DNA of 13,103 nucleotides, from NCBI GenBank assembly GCA_028679275.1, contig JAJRBV010000123.1, forward strand, positions 1-13,103, given 5' to 3'. Below the pieces are notes generated by a model that was not told the origin of the DNA, did not search any database, and worked only from the letters and a program-made list of their open reading frames with translations. This document shows positions 1-6,635 of this stretch, one piece after another. Positions within the stretch are counted from its first letter, which is position 1. Each line of letters begins with the position of its first letter. The stretch comes from Methanoregulaceae archaeon. GTDB taxonomy: Archaea; Halobacteriota; Methanomicrobia; Methanomicrobiales; Methanospirillaceae. The translations under genes and the position numbers were made by a program.

Positions 1-394
<394 letters not shown>

Positions 395-423
395 TATACC
401 CGTCTTCAAAGGCGGAAAACCTC

Positions 424-453
424 ATGAACGGGGATAAGGAACTCGGGCAGTGA
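424..453 (+). other. Possible 9-codon upstream ORF coupled to ahbD
   Basis: An ATG at 424 opens a reading frame of nine codons (MNGDKELGQ) whose TGA stop at 451-453 overlaps the GTG start of ahbD (450-452), giving a GTGA junction. A purine-rich AAAGGCGG-like stretch lies about 9 nt upstream, and the probable ribosome binding site of ahbD (AAGGA, 436-440) sits inside it. This could be a translational coupling or leader peptide, or chance. The sequence alone cannot decide. Confidence 0.2.
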
Positions 454-1550
454 CTGGCAAAAGGGCTGAAGTGGTGAAGGGTATATCCGGTGGGGCTCCG
501 CGTCTCATCTCGTGGAATATCACGCTCCGGTGTCCCCTGAAGTGCTCCCACTGCTACGTGAACGCAGGTGAGAACGAAACCCCAGGAGTGCTCTCCACTG
601 ACGAGGCACTGGCAGTCATCGACCAGATAAGGGATGTCGGGACGCCTGTTATCGTGCTCTCCGGTGGCGAACCACTCATGCGGACCGATCTCTGCACGAT
701 TGCCCGCTATGGCACTGAGCGGGGGCTCCGGATGGTGATGGGCACCAGCGGCTACTTCCTCGACCCTTTGATGGCCGAACGGCTCCGGGATGCGGGAATC
801 CGGGCTGTTGCAGTCAGCATTGACTCCGCGGACCCTGCTGTCCACGACTCGTTCCGTGGCGTCAGCGGTGCATGGGAAAAGGCCGTGCAGGGAGTACGGA
901 ACTGTCGCGATGAGGGTATCGGGGTTCAGATCAATATGACCATGATGCGGCCCTCTGCCGGGGATGTACAATCCGTGGTAGATCTCGGGAAAGGTCTGGG
1001 TGTGACGGATTACCAGGTCTTTTTCCCGGTTCCTACGGGACGTGCACAGGATTTTGGCCCGTTTGATCCCCGGGAATATGAAGAGGTTATCCGGCAGGTG
1101 CTCCTGAAGTACCGTGACACCAGCGTGAACCTCCGCCCGACCTGTGCCCCGCAGTTCCGGCGGATTGCCGCAGACCTCGGGATCGACAACCAGGCGTGGG
1201 GGCGGGGCTGCATCGCCGGAATCCGCTATTGCCGGATCTATGCGGACGGGGATGTCACCCCCTGTCCTTACCTGCCGGTGAGTGCCGGGAATGTCCGAAA
1301 GAACCCGTTTCGTGAGATATGGTACCAATCACCGGTATTCTCGGCACTCCGCGACCCGGACCTGTTGACCGGGAAATGCAGTCGGTGTGAATACAAAATC
1401 ATATGCGGCGGCTGCCGTGCCCGGGCGTACCGGGGCACGGAGACGGTTTCTCATTGCTGGTGCGACGGGCTCATGCAACCCCGGGCGATAGCAGGGGACC
1501 TCTGCTCTGAGGACCCGTGGTGCCCGTACGAACCGGGAGGCACGCCATGA
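450..1550 (+). CDS. ahbD: Radical SAM heme synthase AhbD (Fe-coproporphyrin III decarboxylase)
   Basis: Last step of the siroheme-dependent heme pathway: radical-SAM oxidative decarboxylation of two propionates of Fe-coproporphyrin III to the vinyl groups of heme b. The 366-residue product has the SAM-cluster motif CX3CX2C (C28, C32, C35) and SGGEPL at 71-76. A SPASM-like cysteine-rich end includes C254, C261, C272 (GX4C), C310, C313, C319, C322 and C358. The strings TCAPQFRR, RGCIAG, CPYLPV and CGGCRARAY are typical of AhbD/NirJ2. The start is a GTG with AAGGA 9 nt upstream; the frame has no better start before it. Oddity: between CRARAY (322-327) and EDPWC (354-358) there are about 20 residues more than I remember in relatives, carrying a C-W-C motif at 336-338. 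It overlaps ahbA by 4 nt (ATGA). A heme d1 role (NirJ) is the alternative, but no nirS or nirF is nearby, and the complete Ahb set favours heme b. Confidence 0.88.
   Translation: MTGKRAEVVKGISGGAPRLISWNITLRCPLKCSHCYVNAGENETPGVLSTDEALAVIDQIRDVGTPVIVLSGGEPLMRTDLCTIARYGTERGLRMVMGTSGYFLDPLMAERLRDAGIRAVAVSIDSADPAVHDSFRGVSGAWEKAVQGVRNCRDEGIGVQINMTMMRPSAGDVQSVVDLGKGLGVTDYQVFFPVPTGRAQDFGPFDPREYEEVIRQVLLKYRDTSVNLRPTCAPQFRRIAADLGIDNQAWGRGCIAGIRYCRIYADGDVTPCPYLPVSAGNVRKNPFREIWYQSPVFSALRDPDLLTGKCSRCEYKIICGGCRARAYRGTETVSHCWCDGLMQPRAIAGDLCSEDPWCPYEPGGTP
1535..1540 (+). promoter_or_regulatory. Ribosome binding site deciding the ahbA start
   Basis: GGGAGG lies 6 nt before ATG 1547. This supports that start over the in-frame GTG at 1517, which would put a longer stretch of the protein inside ahbD and has no comparable site. 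Confidence 0.75.
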
Positions 1551-2056
1551 CCCCCCAGACACCGGCTGATGAACTCGATCTTCGCATTCTCGATGCATTA
1601 CAGAGGGACATTCCGCTCGTGTCCCGCCCGTGGGAGTCCATTGCAGCCCGGCTCGATATCCCCGAAGCGGTGCTCCTTGAACGGATGGAACGTCTGTCCC
1701 GGGAAGGGATTGTCAGGGGTATCTCGCCCATCATCGAATCCCGGCCGATGGGTATTACTGCCGCAACGCTCGTTGCGCTTCCCGTACCGGAGGAACACAT
1801 CCGCGAGGTTGCTGATATCATCAGCCGGTACCCTGAGGTATCACACAATTTCCAGCGTAATCATCGGTATTCTCTCTGGTTCACGCTCTCGGCAAAGGAT
1901 GAAAAAACGCTGCACGAAGTTCTTCAGGAGATCCTTGAAAGAACGGGCTTTTCCCGGGAAGATGTCCTGGACCTGCCGACTGTGAAGAAGATAAAAATCG
2001 ATGTCCGGTTCCCCCTTGCAGGGGTCCGGAACGGAGGTCTGAATGGATCAGCGTGA
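1547..2056 (+). CDS. ahbA: Siroheme decarboxylase subunit AhbA (Lrp/AsnC-like)
   Basis: Subunit of the AhbAB siroheme decarboxylase, which removes the acetate carboxyls at C12 and C18 of siroheme to give 12,18-didecarboxysiroheme, the first step of the archaeal heme route. The 169-residue protein has an N-terminal winged-helix region of Lrp/AsnC type (about 8-60, with LDLRILDALQRDIPL). A C-terminal ligand/active-site domain carries HNFQRNHRYSLWFTL at 100-114 and ends with LPTVKKIKIDVRF, both family signatures. At residue 109 there is Ser where I recall Asn (NLWF) in AhbA and in Nir relatives. The start is ATG 1547, overlapping the ahbD stop as ATGA. The gene overlaps ahbB by 14 nt, so the two subunits are probably made in balanced amounts. 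Although the fold resembles a regulator, the neighbourhood and signature point to the enzyme. AhbA versus AhbB assignment rests on the HNF/WFT signature. Confidence 0.88.
   Translation: MTPQTPADELDLRILDALQRDIPLVSRPWESIAARLDIPEAVLLERMERLSREGIVRGISPIIESRPMGITAATLVALPVPEEHIREVADIISRYPEVSHNFQRNHRYSLWFTLSAKDEKTLHEVLQEILERTGFSREDVLDLPTVKKIKIDVRFPLAGVRNGGLNGSA
2033..2038 (+). promoter_or_regulatory. Ribosome binding site of ahbB inside ahbA
   Basis: GGAGGT lies 4 nt before ATG 2043, within the last codons of ahbA. It supports a start for ahbB that overlaps the ahbA stop by 14 nt. Confidence 0.75.
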
Positions 2057-2528
2057 CCGGGAGATCCTTGCCACGCTTGAAGACGGGCTCCCGTTTGTTT
2101 TCGAGCCATTCAGGGAGATCGGGAAAAAGCTCGGTCTTGACGGGGAGGAAGTCCTGGAACGGGTCCGGGGGTTAAAGGAGGCCGGTATCATCCGTCGGTT
2201 CCGGGCCCGAATCAACCAGCGGCAGCTGGGAATCACTGCCAATGCCCTTGTCGCATGGGACTGCAACGGAAAGCCGCCCGGAGATATTGGATCCATGCTT
2301 GCATCGCATCCCTGCGTCACCCACTGTTATGAACGGAGACCCGTACCGGGCCGGTGGGACTATTCCCTTTATACGGTGCATCATGGGTTTTCAAGGAAGG
2401 AAGTTGAAGAGGAGGTCCGCCGGCTTGCAGAACAGACTGGCCTGTCCCGGTATCTCATCCTGTTCAGTGACGAGGAGTTCAAACGTGTCCCGAATGTCCG
2501 TGTACGGGAAAACGGGGGCGGGACATGA
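2043..2528 (+). CDS. ahbB: Siroheme decarboxylase subunit AhbB (Lrp/AsnC-like)
   Basis: Partner of AhbA in siroheme decarboxylation. The 161-residue protein has an N-terminal Lrp/AsnC winged helix (about 1-55, MDQRDREILATLEDGLPFVF). Its C-terminal domain has THCYERR at 93-99, a PGRWDYSLYTVHHG segment at 102-115 and LFSDEEFKRVP at 140-150. This is the AhbB/NirD-type signature rather than the HNF/WFT signature of AhbA, so the pair looks like two distinct subunits and not a tandem duplication. Residue 108 is Ser where family members I remember have Asn (YNLF/YNLY). The same replacement occurs at the matching place in AhbA. The gene overlaps ahbA by 14 nt and ahbC by 4 nt (ATGA 2525-2528), indicating translation as one coupled unit. 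Confidence 0.87.
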   Translation: MDQRDREILATLEDGLPFVFEPFREIGKKLGLDGEEVLERVRGLKEAGIIRRFRARINQRQLGITANALVAWDCNGKPPGDIGSMLASHPCVTHCYERRPVPGRWDYSLYTVHHGFSRKEVEEEVRRLAEQTGLSRYLILFSDEEFKRVPNVRVRENGGGT

Positions 2529-3724
2529 ACCGGATCACGCAGTGCCTCAACGGGAAAGGGACGGTCAGTGCCGTCATGAAACACCGCCACGGGGCAGATG
2601 CAATACCGAGCCGGTACCTTGCCTTTTCCGGGATTTGCAGACCCGTTGTATTCTGGAACCTCACCGACAGGTGCAATCTTTCATGTACTCATTGCTACAG
2701 CTCATCCGGGCCAGCATGCGGGTCCGGGGGTGAACTTACCACTGCCGAAGCCCGGGCATTCATCGATGACCTTGCGGCATCGAAAATCCCGCTGGTCATC
2801 TTCACGGGGGGTGAACCGCTGATCCGTCCCGATATCTGGGAGCTCGCGGGGTATTGCAAAAAGCAGGGAATCAAGACGGCACTCAGCACCAATGGAACCC
2901 TCCTCACCGATCAGGTCGCGGGGCAGATTATGAGCAGCGGAATTGAGTATGCGGGCATTTCGCTGGACGGGGCAACAGCAGCTACCCATGACCGGTTCAG
3001 GGATACCCCCGGGGCGTTTGACAAGGCTGTTGCGGCCTTCGCTTGCTGTCGTAAGGCAGGGGTGCGGTGCGGGGTCAGGGTGACCCTGACCAGGGAGAAC
3101 CGGGAAGAGCTGGGTGCACTTGTCGACCTTGCCCGAAACATCGGGGCCGCCCGTTTCTGCCTGTACTGGCTTGTCCCGTGCGGCCGGGGAAGCGATGCCT
3201 ACGAACGCCTCCAGCTGAGTGCCCCTGAAGTGACCCGGGCGCTCTCCCTCCTCTACCGGAAAGCCAAGGAGATTCCGGCAGAGGAGATGGAATTTCTGAC
3301 CGTCGATGCACCACAGGACTGCATCCACCTGTTGCAGTCCATGGAACGCGACGGGTCGCCGGACATTCAGGATGCCCGCGAGCTCCTTGCTTCGCTTAAC
3401 GGGGGATGCAGTGCCGGGGAACGGGTGGCCAATGTCGATTCCCGCGGAAACGTGTACCCCTGCCAGTTCGCCCGCTCGCCGGCTTTCCTTATCGGCAACA
3501 TCCGTGACCGGCCCTTCTCTTCGCTCTGGAATGATGACGCCAGTCACGTCCTCGCCCGGTTCCGCAAAAAACCCACGGAGATCCGGGGAAAGTGCCGGTC
3601 GTGTACCTATCTCCCGCTCTGTGGCGGCGGGTGCCGGGTGCGGGCGTATGCCCGGAGCGGGGATTTTGCAGGGGAGGATCCGTTCTGCTACGTGGGCAAT
3701 TCTCATAATGATCGGACGGTATGA
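2525..3724 (+). CDS. ahbC: Radical SAM 12,18-didecarboxysiroheme deacetylase AhbC (SPASM)
   Basis: Converts 12,18-didecarboxysiroheme to Fe-coproporphyrin III by radical loss of two acetate chains, the step between AhbAB and AhbD. The 399-residue protein has PVVFWNLTDRC leading into CX3CX2C (C50, C54, C57), TGGEPL at 94-99, STNGT at 121-125 and GISLDG at 144-149. FLTVDAPQD at 257-265 matches the TVD region of AhbC/NirJ1. The C-terminal half holds a full SPASM pattern: C295, GX4C ending at C313, CX2CX5CX3C (C357, C360, C366, C370) and C388, enough for two auxiliary clusters. ATG 2525 is preceded by GGGGGCGGG and overlaps the ahbB stop; an in-frame ATG at residue 18 is a possible later start. 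The full cysteine set differs from AhbC sequences I recall, so another porphyrin-directed SPASM enzyme is possible, though context favours AhbC. Confidence 0.82.
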   Translation: MNRITQCLNGKGTVSAVMKHRHGADAIPSRYLAFSGICRPVVFWNLTDRCNLSCTHCYSSSGPACGSGGELTTAEARAFIDDLAASKIPLVIFTGGEPLIRPDIWELAGYCKKQGIKTALSTNGTLLTDQVAGQIMSSGIEYAGISLDGATAATHDRFRDTPGAFDKAVAAFACCRKAGVRCGVRVTLTRENREELGALVDLARNIGAARFCLYWLVPCGRGSDAYERLQLSAPEVTRALSLLYRKAKEIPAEEMEFLTVDAPQDCIHLLQSMERDGSPDIQDARELLASLNGGCSAGERVANVDSRGNVYPCQFARSPAFLIGNIRDRPFSSLWNDDASHVLARFRKKPTEIRGKCRSCTYLPLCGGGCRVRAYARSGDFAGEDPFCYVGNSHNDRTV

Positions 3725-3726
3725 AG

Positions 3727-3768
3727 ACCGGCTTTTCCCATAGCAGGAAAATATGGAGAATAGCCGGT
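3727..3768 (+). terminator. Hairpin directly after ahbC
   Basis: Bases 3727-3742 (starting ACCGGCT) pair with 3752-3768 (ending AGCCGGT) around a 9-nt GCAGGAAAA loop. The stem is about 15 bp, interrupted by one bulge and one mismatch. It begins two bases after the ahbC stop. No T-tract follows, so it may be a 3'-end stabilising or processing structure and not a classical terminator. Confidence 0.45.
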
Positions 3769-4177
3769 AAAACCTGCGTATCTCAATAGCTCAATTCAGT
3801 TAATACTCCGCATATTCCTCTCTGTCCAAGAAAAACTGATGGATTGTCGGATGCAGGTTCCGTTGAGCAGGTTCACATGCGCCAAAGGTACAAGAAGAAT
3901 GGGGAGTCCGTGAGAATGTCTGCAGTCTAATTTTATTCGGTGTATCCCTAATTTGCGCGGATGTTAATCAGGACGATTGAAACCATTAGTCTGGACGCTT
4001 GGCTATGGCAAACCATTACCCTACCTTTCAGGTTTTATCGATATGGATGACTTTGCTACAATTTTGAATGATACTCCGAGAACCTCAAAGTTTATTTCCA
4101 GGGATTCCCATTCCCTCAATGCTCTGATCATTCCCGTGCAGATGGCACATATCAGGGCAGGAAAAGTGTAGAAACAA

Positions 4178-4184
4178 GGGGGAG
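4178..4184 (+). promoter_or_regulatory. Ribosome binding site of the DUF3303 gene
   Basis: GGGGGAG lies 6 nt before ATG 4191. It is one of the strongest sites in the window and confirms that this small frame is translated. Confidence 0.75.
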
Positions 4185-4190
4185 TTTTGT

Positions 4191-4448
4191 ATGCTCTTTG
4201 TGCTGTGGTTTAAATTCGAGCCCGAAAATACCCACAAGGTCCTCGAGCTCTGGAAGCACTTCAGGTATCCTTCTGAGATAAAACTGATCAACAGGTATCT
4301 GCTTATCGGGAGGCATACCTCACTTGCGATCTTTGAAGCGCCAGATGAAGAAGCGCTGCTGAAAGTAACCGCTCCGTTCAGCGGGCTTGGGATTGCACAC
4401 ATCGTGCCGGCGATGCCGCTTGATGAAGCAATCCACGTGAAATGGTGA
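4191..4448 (+). CDS. Small DUF3303-family protein
   Basis: An 85-residue protein that looks like a single ferredoxin-like, dimeric alpha/beta-barrel type domain. It has an MLFVLWFKFEPENTHKVLELW start, a central YLLIGRHTSLAIFEAPDEEALLKVTAPF segment and a C-terminal AHIVPAMPLDEAI. This pattern (strand, helix with W, GxxxSLAIFEAPDE, helix, VVPAMPL-D/E-EAI) is that of DUF3303, which is common in methanogens and has no established reaction. There is no signal peptide, membrane segment or cysteine motif. It has its own strong ribosome binding site and stands alone between two long gaps, so it is probably a single-gene transcript. The function is unknown; I do not infer one from the neighbours. Confidence 0.82.
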   Translation: MLFVLWFKFEPENTHKVLELWKHFRYPSEIKLINRYLLIGRHTSLAIFEAPDEEALLKVTAPFSGLGIAHIVPAMPLDEAIHVKW

Positions 4449-4865
4449 GCTGAAACCTGGAAAAGCAGAAAAAACGTTTGGGGATGGCCGGTTTTTCAAC
4501 AATTATGAGAGAATCCTGCTGAATACCGGTCGATCCGCAATTCCGGTACTCTGCTGACGCAGCCACAAACCTTCATGCTTAACGGACTACCACATACTAT
4601 TATTGGCGGATACCGGGCGTTTTAAGAATCCTCATACTTCAAGGCGTTCGATCGGATCTGACTGGCGTGACCTAATCAGCCTGCGCATCGGGGGTATTAT
4701 AGTCTTCCCCCCTCCCTGGCACTTTAGTTTTAGGGAATATTCATCTGACAGGCTACCCCAACCCTCCGCACGAAGATACTCCCGTCTGTCCAGGAGCCCT
4801 TCTTCCCGACTGATGATCGGTCCGGATGCCATGGTTTCCCGGAGAAAAAATCAGGTGAGATCATC
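4449..4865. other. 417-bp gap upstream of the sensor kinase
   Basis: No gene is supported. A T5 run at 4492-4496 after GGCCGG could end the DUF3303 transcript. A GGGGG/CCCCC inverted repeat (4690-4694 with 4707-4711) encloses TATTATAG and could be a promoter-proximal operator or a small hairpin. An open frame from TTG 4603 to 4869 (88 codons) is Arg/Ser/Pro-rich, lacks a ribosome binding site and resembles translated noncoding DNA. The leader of the kinase gene ends with GGTGA about 6 nt before its ATG. Confidence 0.45.
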
Positions 4866-6635
4866 ATGACATCAGGATCAGCATTGTTTTCCAGGCCATA
4901 TCTCGTCCCTGTGGTGATATGGGGATTTGTTGTCGCGATACTGGCAGTTACCCTGTATTGCCTTTCCCACGGTATCAACACGGTATTCATGCATCTGTAT
5001 TACCTCCCGCTCATTCTTATCGGGTATTATTACCGGAGAAAGGGTATTCCCGGCATCATCCTTGTCAGTGCTGCCTATTTTATCCTTGCATCAGCCTTTA
5101 CCTACCCTTCATATGTTGAAATAGGGGCAGCAGCACTCCGTTCAGGGATGTTTGTCATTATCGGCATTGTTGTTGCGGAGTTGGCAGAACGGCTCTTTAG
5201 GCGGCAGGAAGAGTTACGGAATGTTATTGAAAATATCCAGGATGTTCTGTTCCGGATCGATACCCGTGGAAACCTCCTGATGGCGAGCCCCAGTTTTGCG
5301 ACACTCCTTGGATACCCTTCACTTGAAGAATGCCTGGGGAGGAACCTCAGCTCTGATTTTTTAATGGACTCCTCTGAGGGGGAGAATTTTCTTGAAGAGG
5401 TAAGGAACAAAGGAAAGGTATCCAATCATGTGATGACCCTGAAACGGAGTAATGGAATGCCGGTACCGGTATCGGTAAGCAGCCATCTTTTTTATCAGTC
5501 AGATGGCAGTATTGAGGGTATCGAGGGTATTTTTCATGATATCACGGAGTTGAGAAAGGAGGAACTTGCCCGGAAGCAGAGTGAACAGACATTGTCCTCC
5601 ATTATAAATTTCCTGCCCGATGCCACGTTTGTCATTGATAAAAGCGGCACCGTTATTGCATGGAACAGGGCGGTGGAAGAACTGACCGGGGTTCCCGCAT
5701 CAGAGATGATCGGGAAGAGCAATTATGAATATTCGAAAGCATTTTACGGGTACCGCCACCCTATCCTCATCGACCAGGTACTTCAGCCGGGTAATGAAAA
5801 TGTCCCCGCCGGGGCAATCCCTGAACCGCCCCAGGGAAAATTGATAACCGAGACCGAAATTACCCCTGAAAACGGGAGAAGGGCCATCGTCTGGGCTCAG
5901 GCAACCCCCCTTTATGATCTTGACGGGATTGTCACAGGAGCAATCGAGACCGTCAGGGACATTACGAGCCGGAGGAAATCGGAGGAAGCCCTCAGGGAAG
6001 CATTATTACAGAAAGATATTCTCTTAAAAGAGATTCATCATCGGGTGAAGAACAATATTCAGGTCATTTCAAGTCTGTTAAGTCTCCAGTCAAGAACTGC
6101 ATCGGATGACGTCACAAAGGAGATACTCCGGGATGCCCAGAACCGTATCCGGTCAATCGCACTGGTTCATGAACAGTTATACAAGGGGAAAGAACTGGTG
6201 GCGATCGATTATAACGCCTACCTTGTAAGTGTCATCAATTACCTGTATCACACCTATGGGGTGAAACCGGAGATTATTCAGACTAAAATACATGCTGACA
6301 AGGTTTTTCTGAACATGGACCAGGCAGTTCCCTGCAGTCTGATCATTAACGAGATGATCACAAACTCGTTCAAGCATGCATTCCCGGGAGGACGAAGAGG
6401 GGAGATAACGATCGACGTCACTGATGACGGGAAGGACATACTCATTCACTACCGGGATAACGGAATAGGAATCCCGGGAACCATCCCTTCCATCGATACC
6501 TCCAAATCGTTAGGAATGAACCTTATAAATGGCCTGACAAGACAGCTCAATGGGACGATACGAATGGACTGTGAGAATGGAGTCGATTATCTGGTAAGCT
6601 TCAAAAAGCTATCACAAAACGGGGGAAGTGTATGA
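4866..6635 (+). CDS. Membrane sensor histidine kinase with PAS domains (HisKA_2 type)
   Basis: A sensor that autophosphorylates and should pass phosphate to the regulator encoded next. The 589-residue protein begins with about four membrane segments (roughly 12-33, 40-56, 62-79 and 88-107). A PAS domain at about 115-230 follows (NVIENIQDVLFRIDTRGNL, ending FHDITELR), then a second at about 240-370 (PDATFVIDKSGTVIAWN, ending VRDITSRRKSEEAL). The dimerisation/phosphoacceptor box EIHHRVKNNIQVISSLLSLQ at 389-408 has H391 as the likely phosphorylated residue. The ATPase domain has NEMITNSFKHAF (N-box at 495), DNGIGIP (531-537) and SLGMNLI. This is the HisKA_2 group common in methanogens. The signal is unknown: no heme-binding or cysteine motif is evident in the PAS domains, and the short membrane loops argue against a large extracellular sensor. 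It overlaps the regulator by 4 nt. Confidence 0.92.
   Translation: MTSGSALFSRPYLVPVVIWGFVVAILAVTLYCLSHGINTVFMHLYYLPLILIGYYYRRKGIPGIILVSAAYFILASAFTYPSYVEIGAAALRSGMFVIIGIVVAELAERLFRRQEELRNVIENIQDVLFRIDTRGNLLMASPSFATLLGYPSLEECLGRNLSSDFLMDSSEGENFLEEVRNKGKVSNHVMTLKRSNGMPVPVSVSSHLFYQSDGSIEGIEGIFHDITELRKEELARKQSEQTLSSIINFLPDATFVIDKSGTVIAWNRAVEELTGVPASEMIGKSNYEYSKAFYGYRHPILIDQVLQPGNENVPAGAIPEPPQGKLITETEITPENGRRAIVWAQATPLYDLDGIVTGAIETVRDITSRRKSEEALREALLQKDILLKEIHHRVKNNIQVISSLLSLQSRTASDDVTKEILRDAQNRIRSIALVHEQLYKGKELVAIDYNAYLVSVINYLYHTYGVKPEIIQTKIHADKVFLNMDQAVPCSLIINEMITNSFKHAFPGGRRGEITIDVTDDGKDILIHYRDNGIGIPGTIPSIDTSKSLGMNLINGLTRQLNGTIRMDCENGVDYLVSFKKLSQNGGSV

Larger units (their letters stand above)
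3725..4190. other. 466-bp gap without a convincing gene
   Basis: After the hairpin this stretch is visibly richer in A and T than the ahb genes. The longest open frame (TTG 3977 to 4171, 64 codons, start of protein MKPLVWTLGYGKPLPYL) lacks a ribosome binding site and a family I recognise. A short ATG frame at 3961 ends after 29 codons. A 14-bp-spaced direct repeat of GCAGGTTC occurs at 3853-3860 and 3867-3874. I see no tRNA or clear promoter; any promoter for the DUF3303 gene should lie in the right half. Confidence 0.5.

Noticed and set aside
1547..2528. AhbA/AhbB read as two Lrp/AsnC transcription regulators
   Set aside because: The N-termini resemble winged helices, but the HNF...WFT and HCYERR...YTVHHG signatures and the radical SAM neighbours fit siroheme decarboxylase subunits.
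2702..3706. Open frame of 334 codons on the minus strand opposite ahbC
   Set aside because: Antisense shadow of a strongly conserved radical SAM gene, with no motif and no start signal.
450..3724. Heme d1 (Nir) biosynthesis cluster
   Set aside because: Similar enzymes are used, but no nirS, nirF, nirN or nirE-like gene is visible and two Lrp-like plus two radical SAM genes match the Ahb heme route; katG next door needs heme b.
3853..3874. Two copies of GCAGGTTC as a possible repeat array
   Set aside because: Only two 8-bp copies; too short and too few for a CRISPR or iteron array.
3977..4171. 64-codon frame before the DUF3303 gene
   Set aside because: TTG start without a ribosome binding site and no recognisable family; kept only as a comment on the gap.
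4603..4869. 88-codon frame reaching into the kinase start
   Set aside because: TTG start, no ribosome binding site, Arg/Ser/Pro-rich composition and no family resemblance; more likely the kinase leader.
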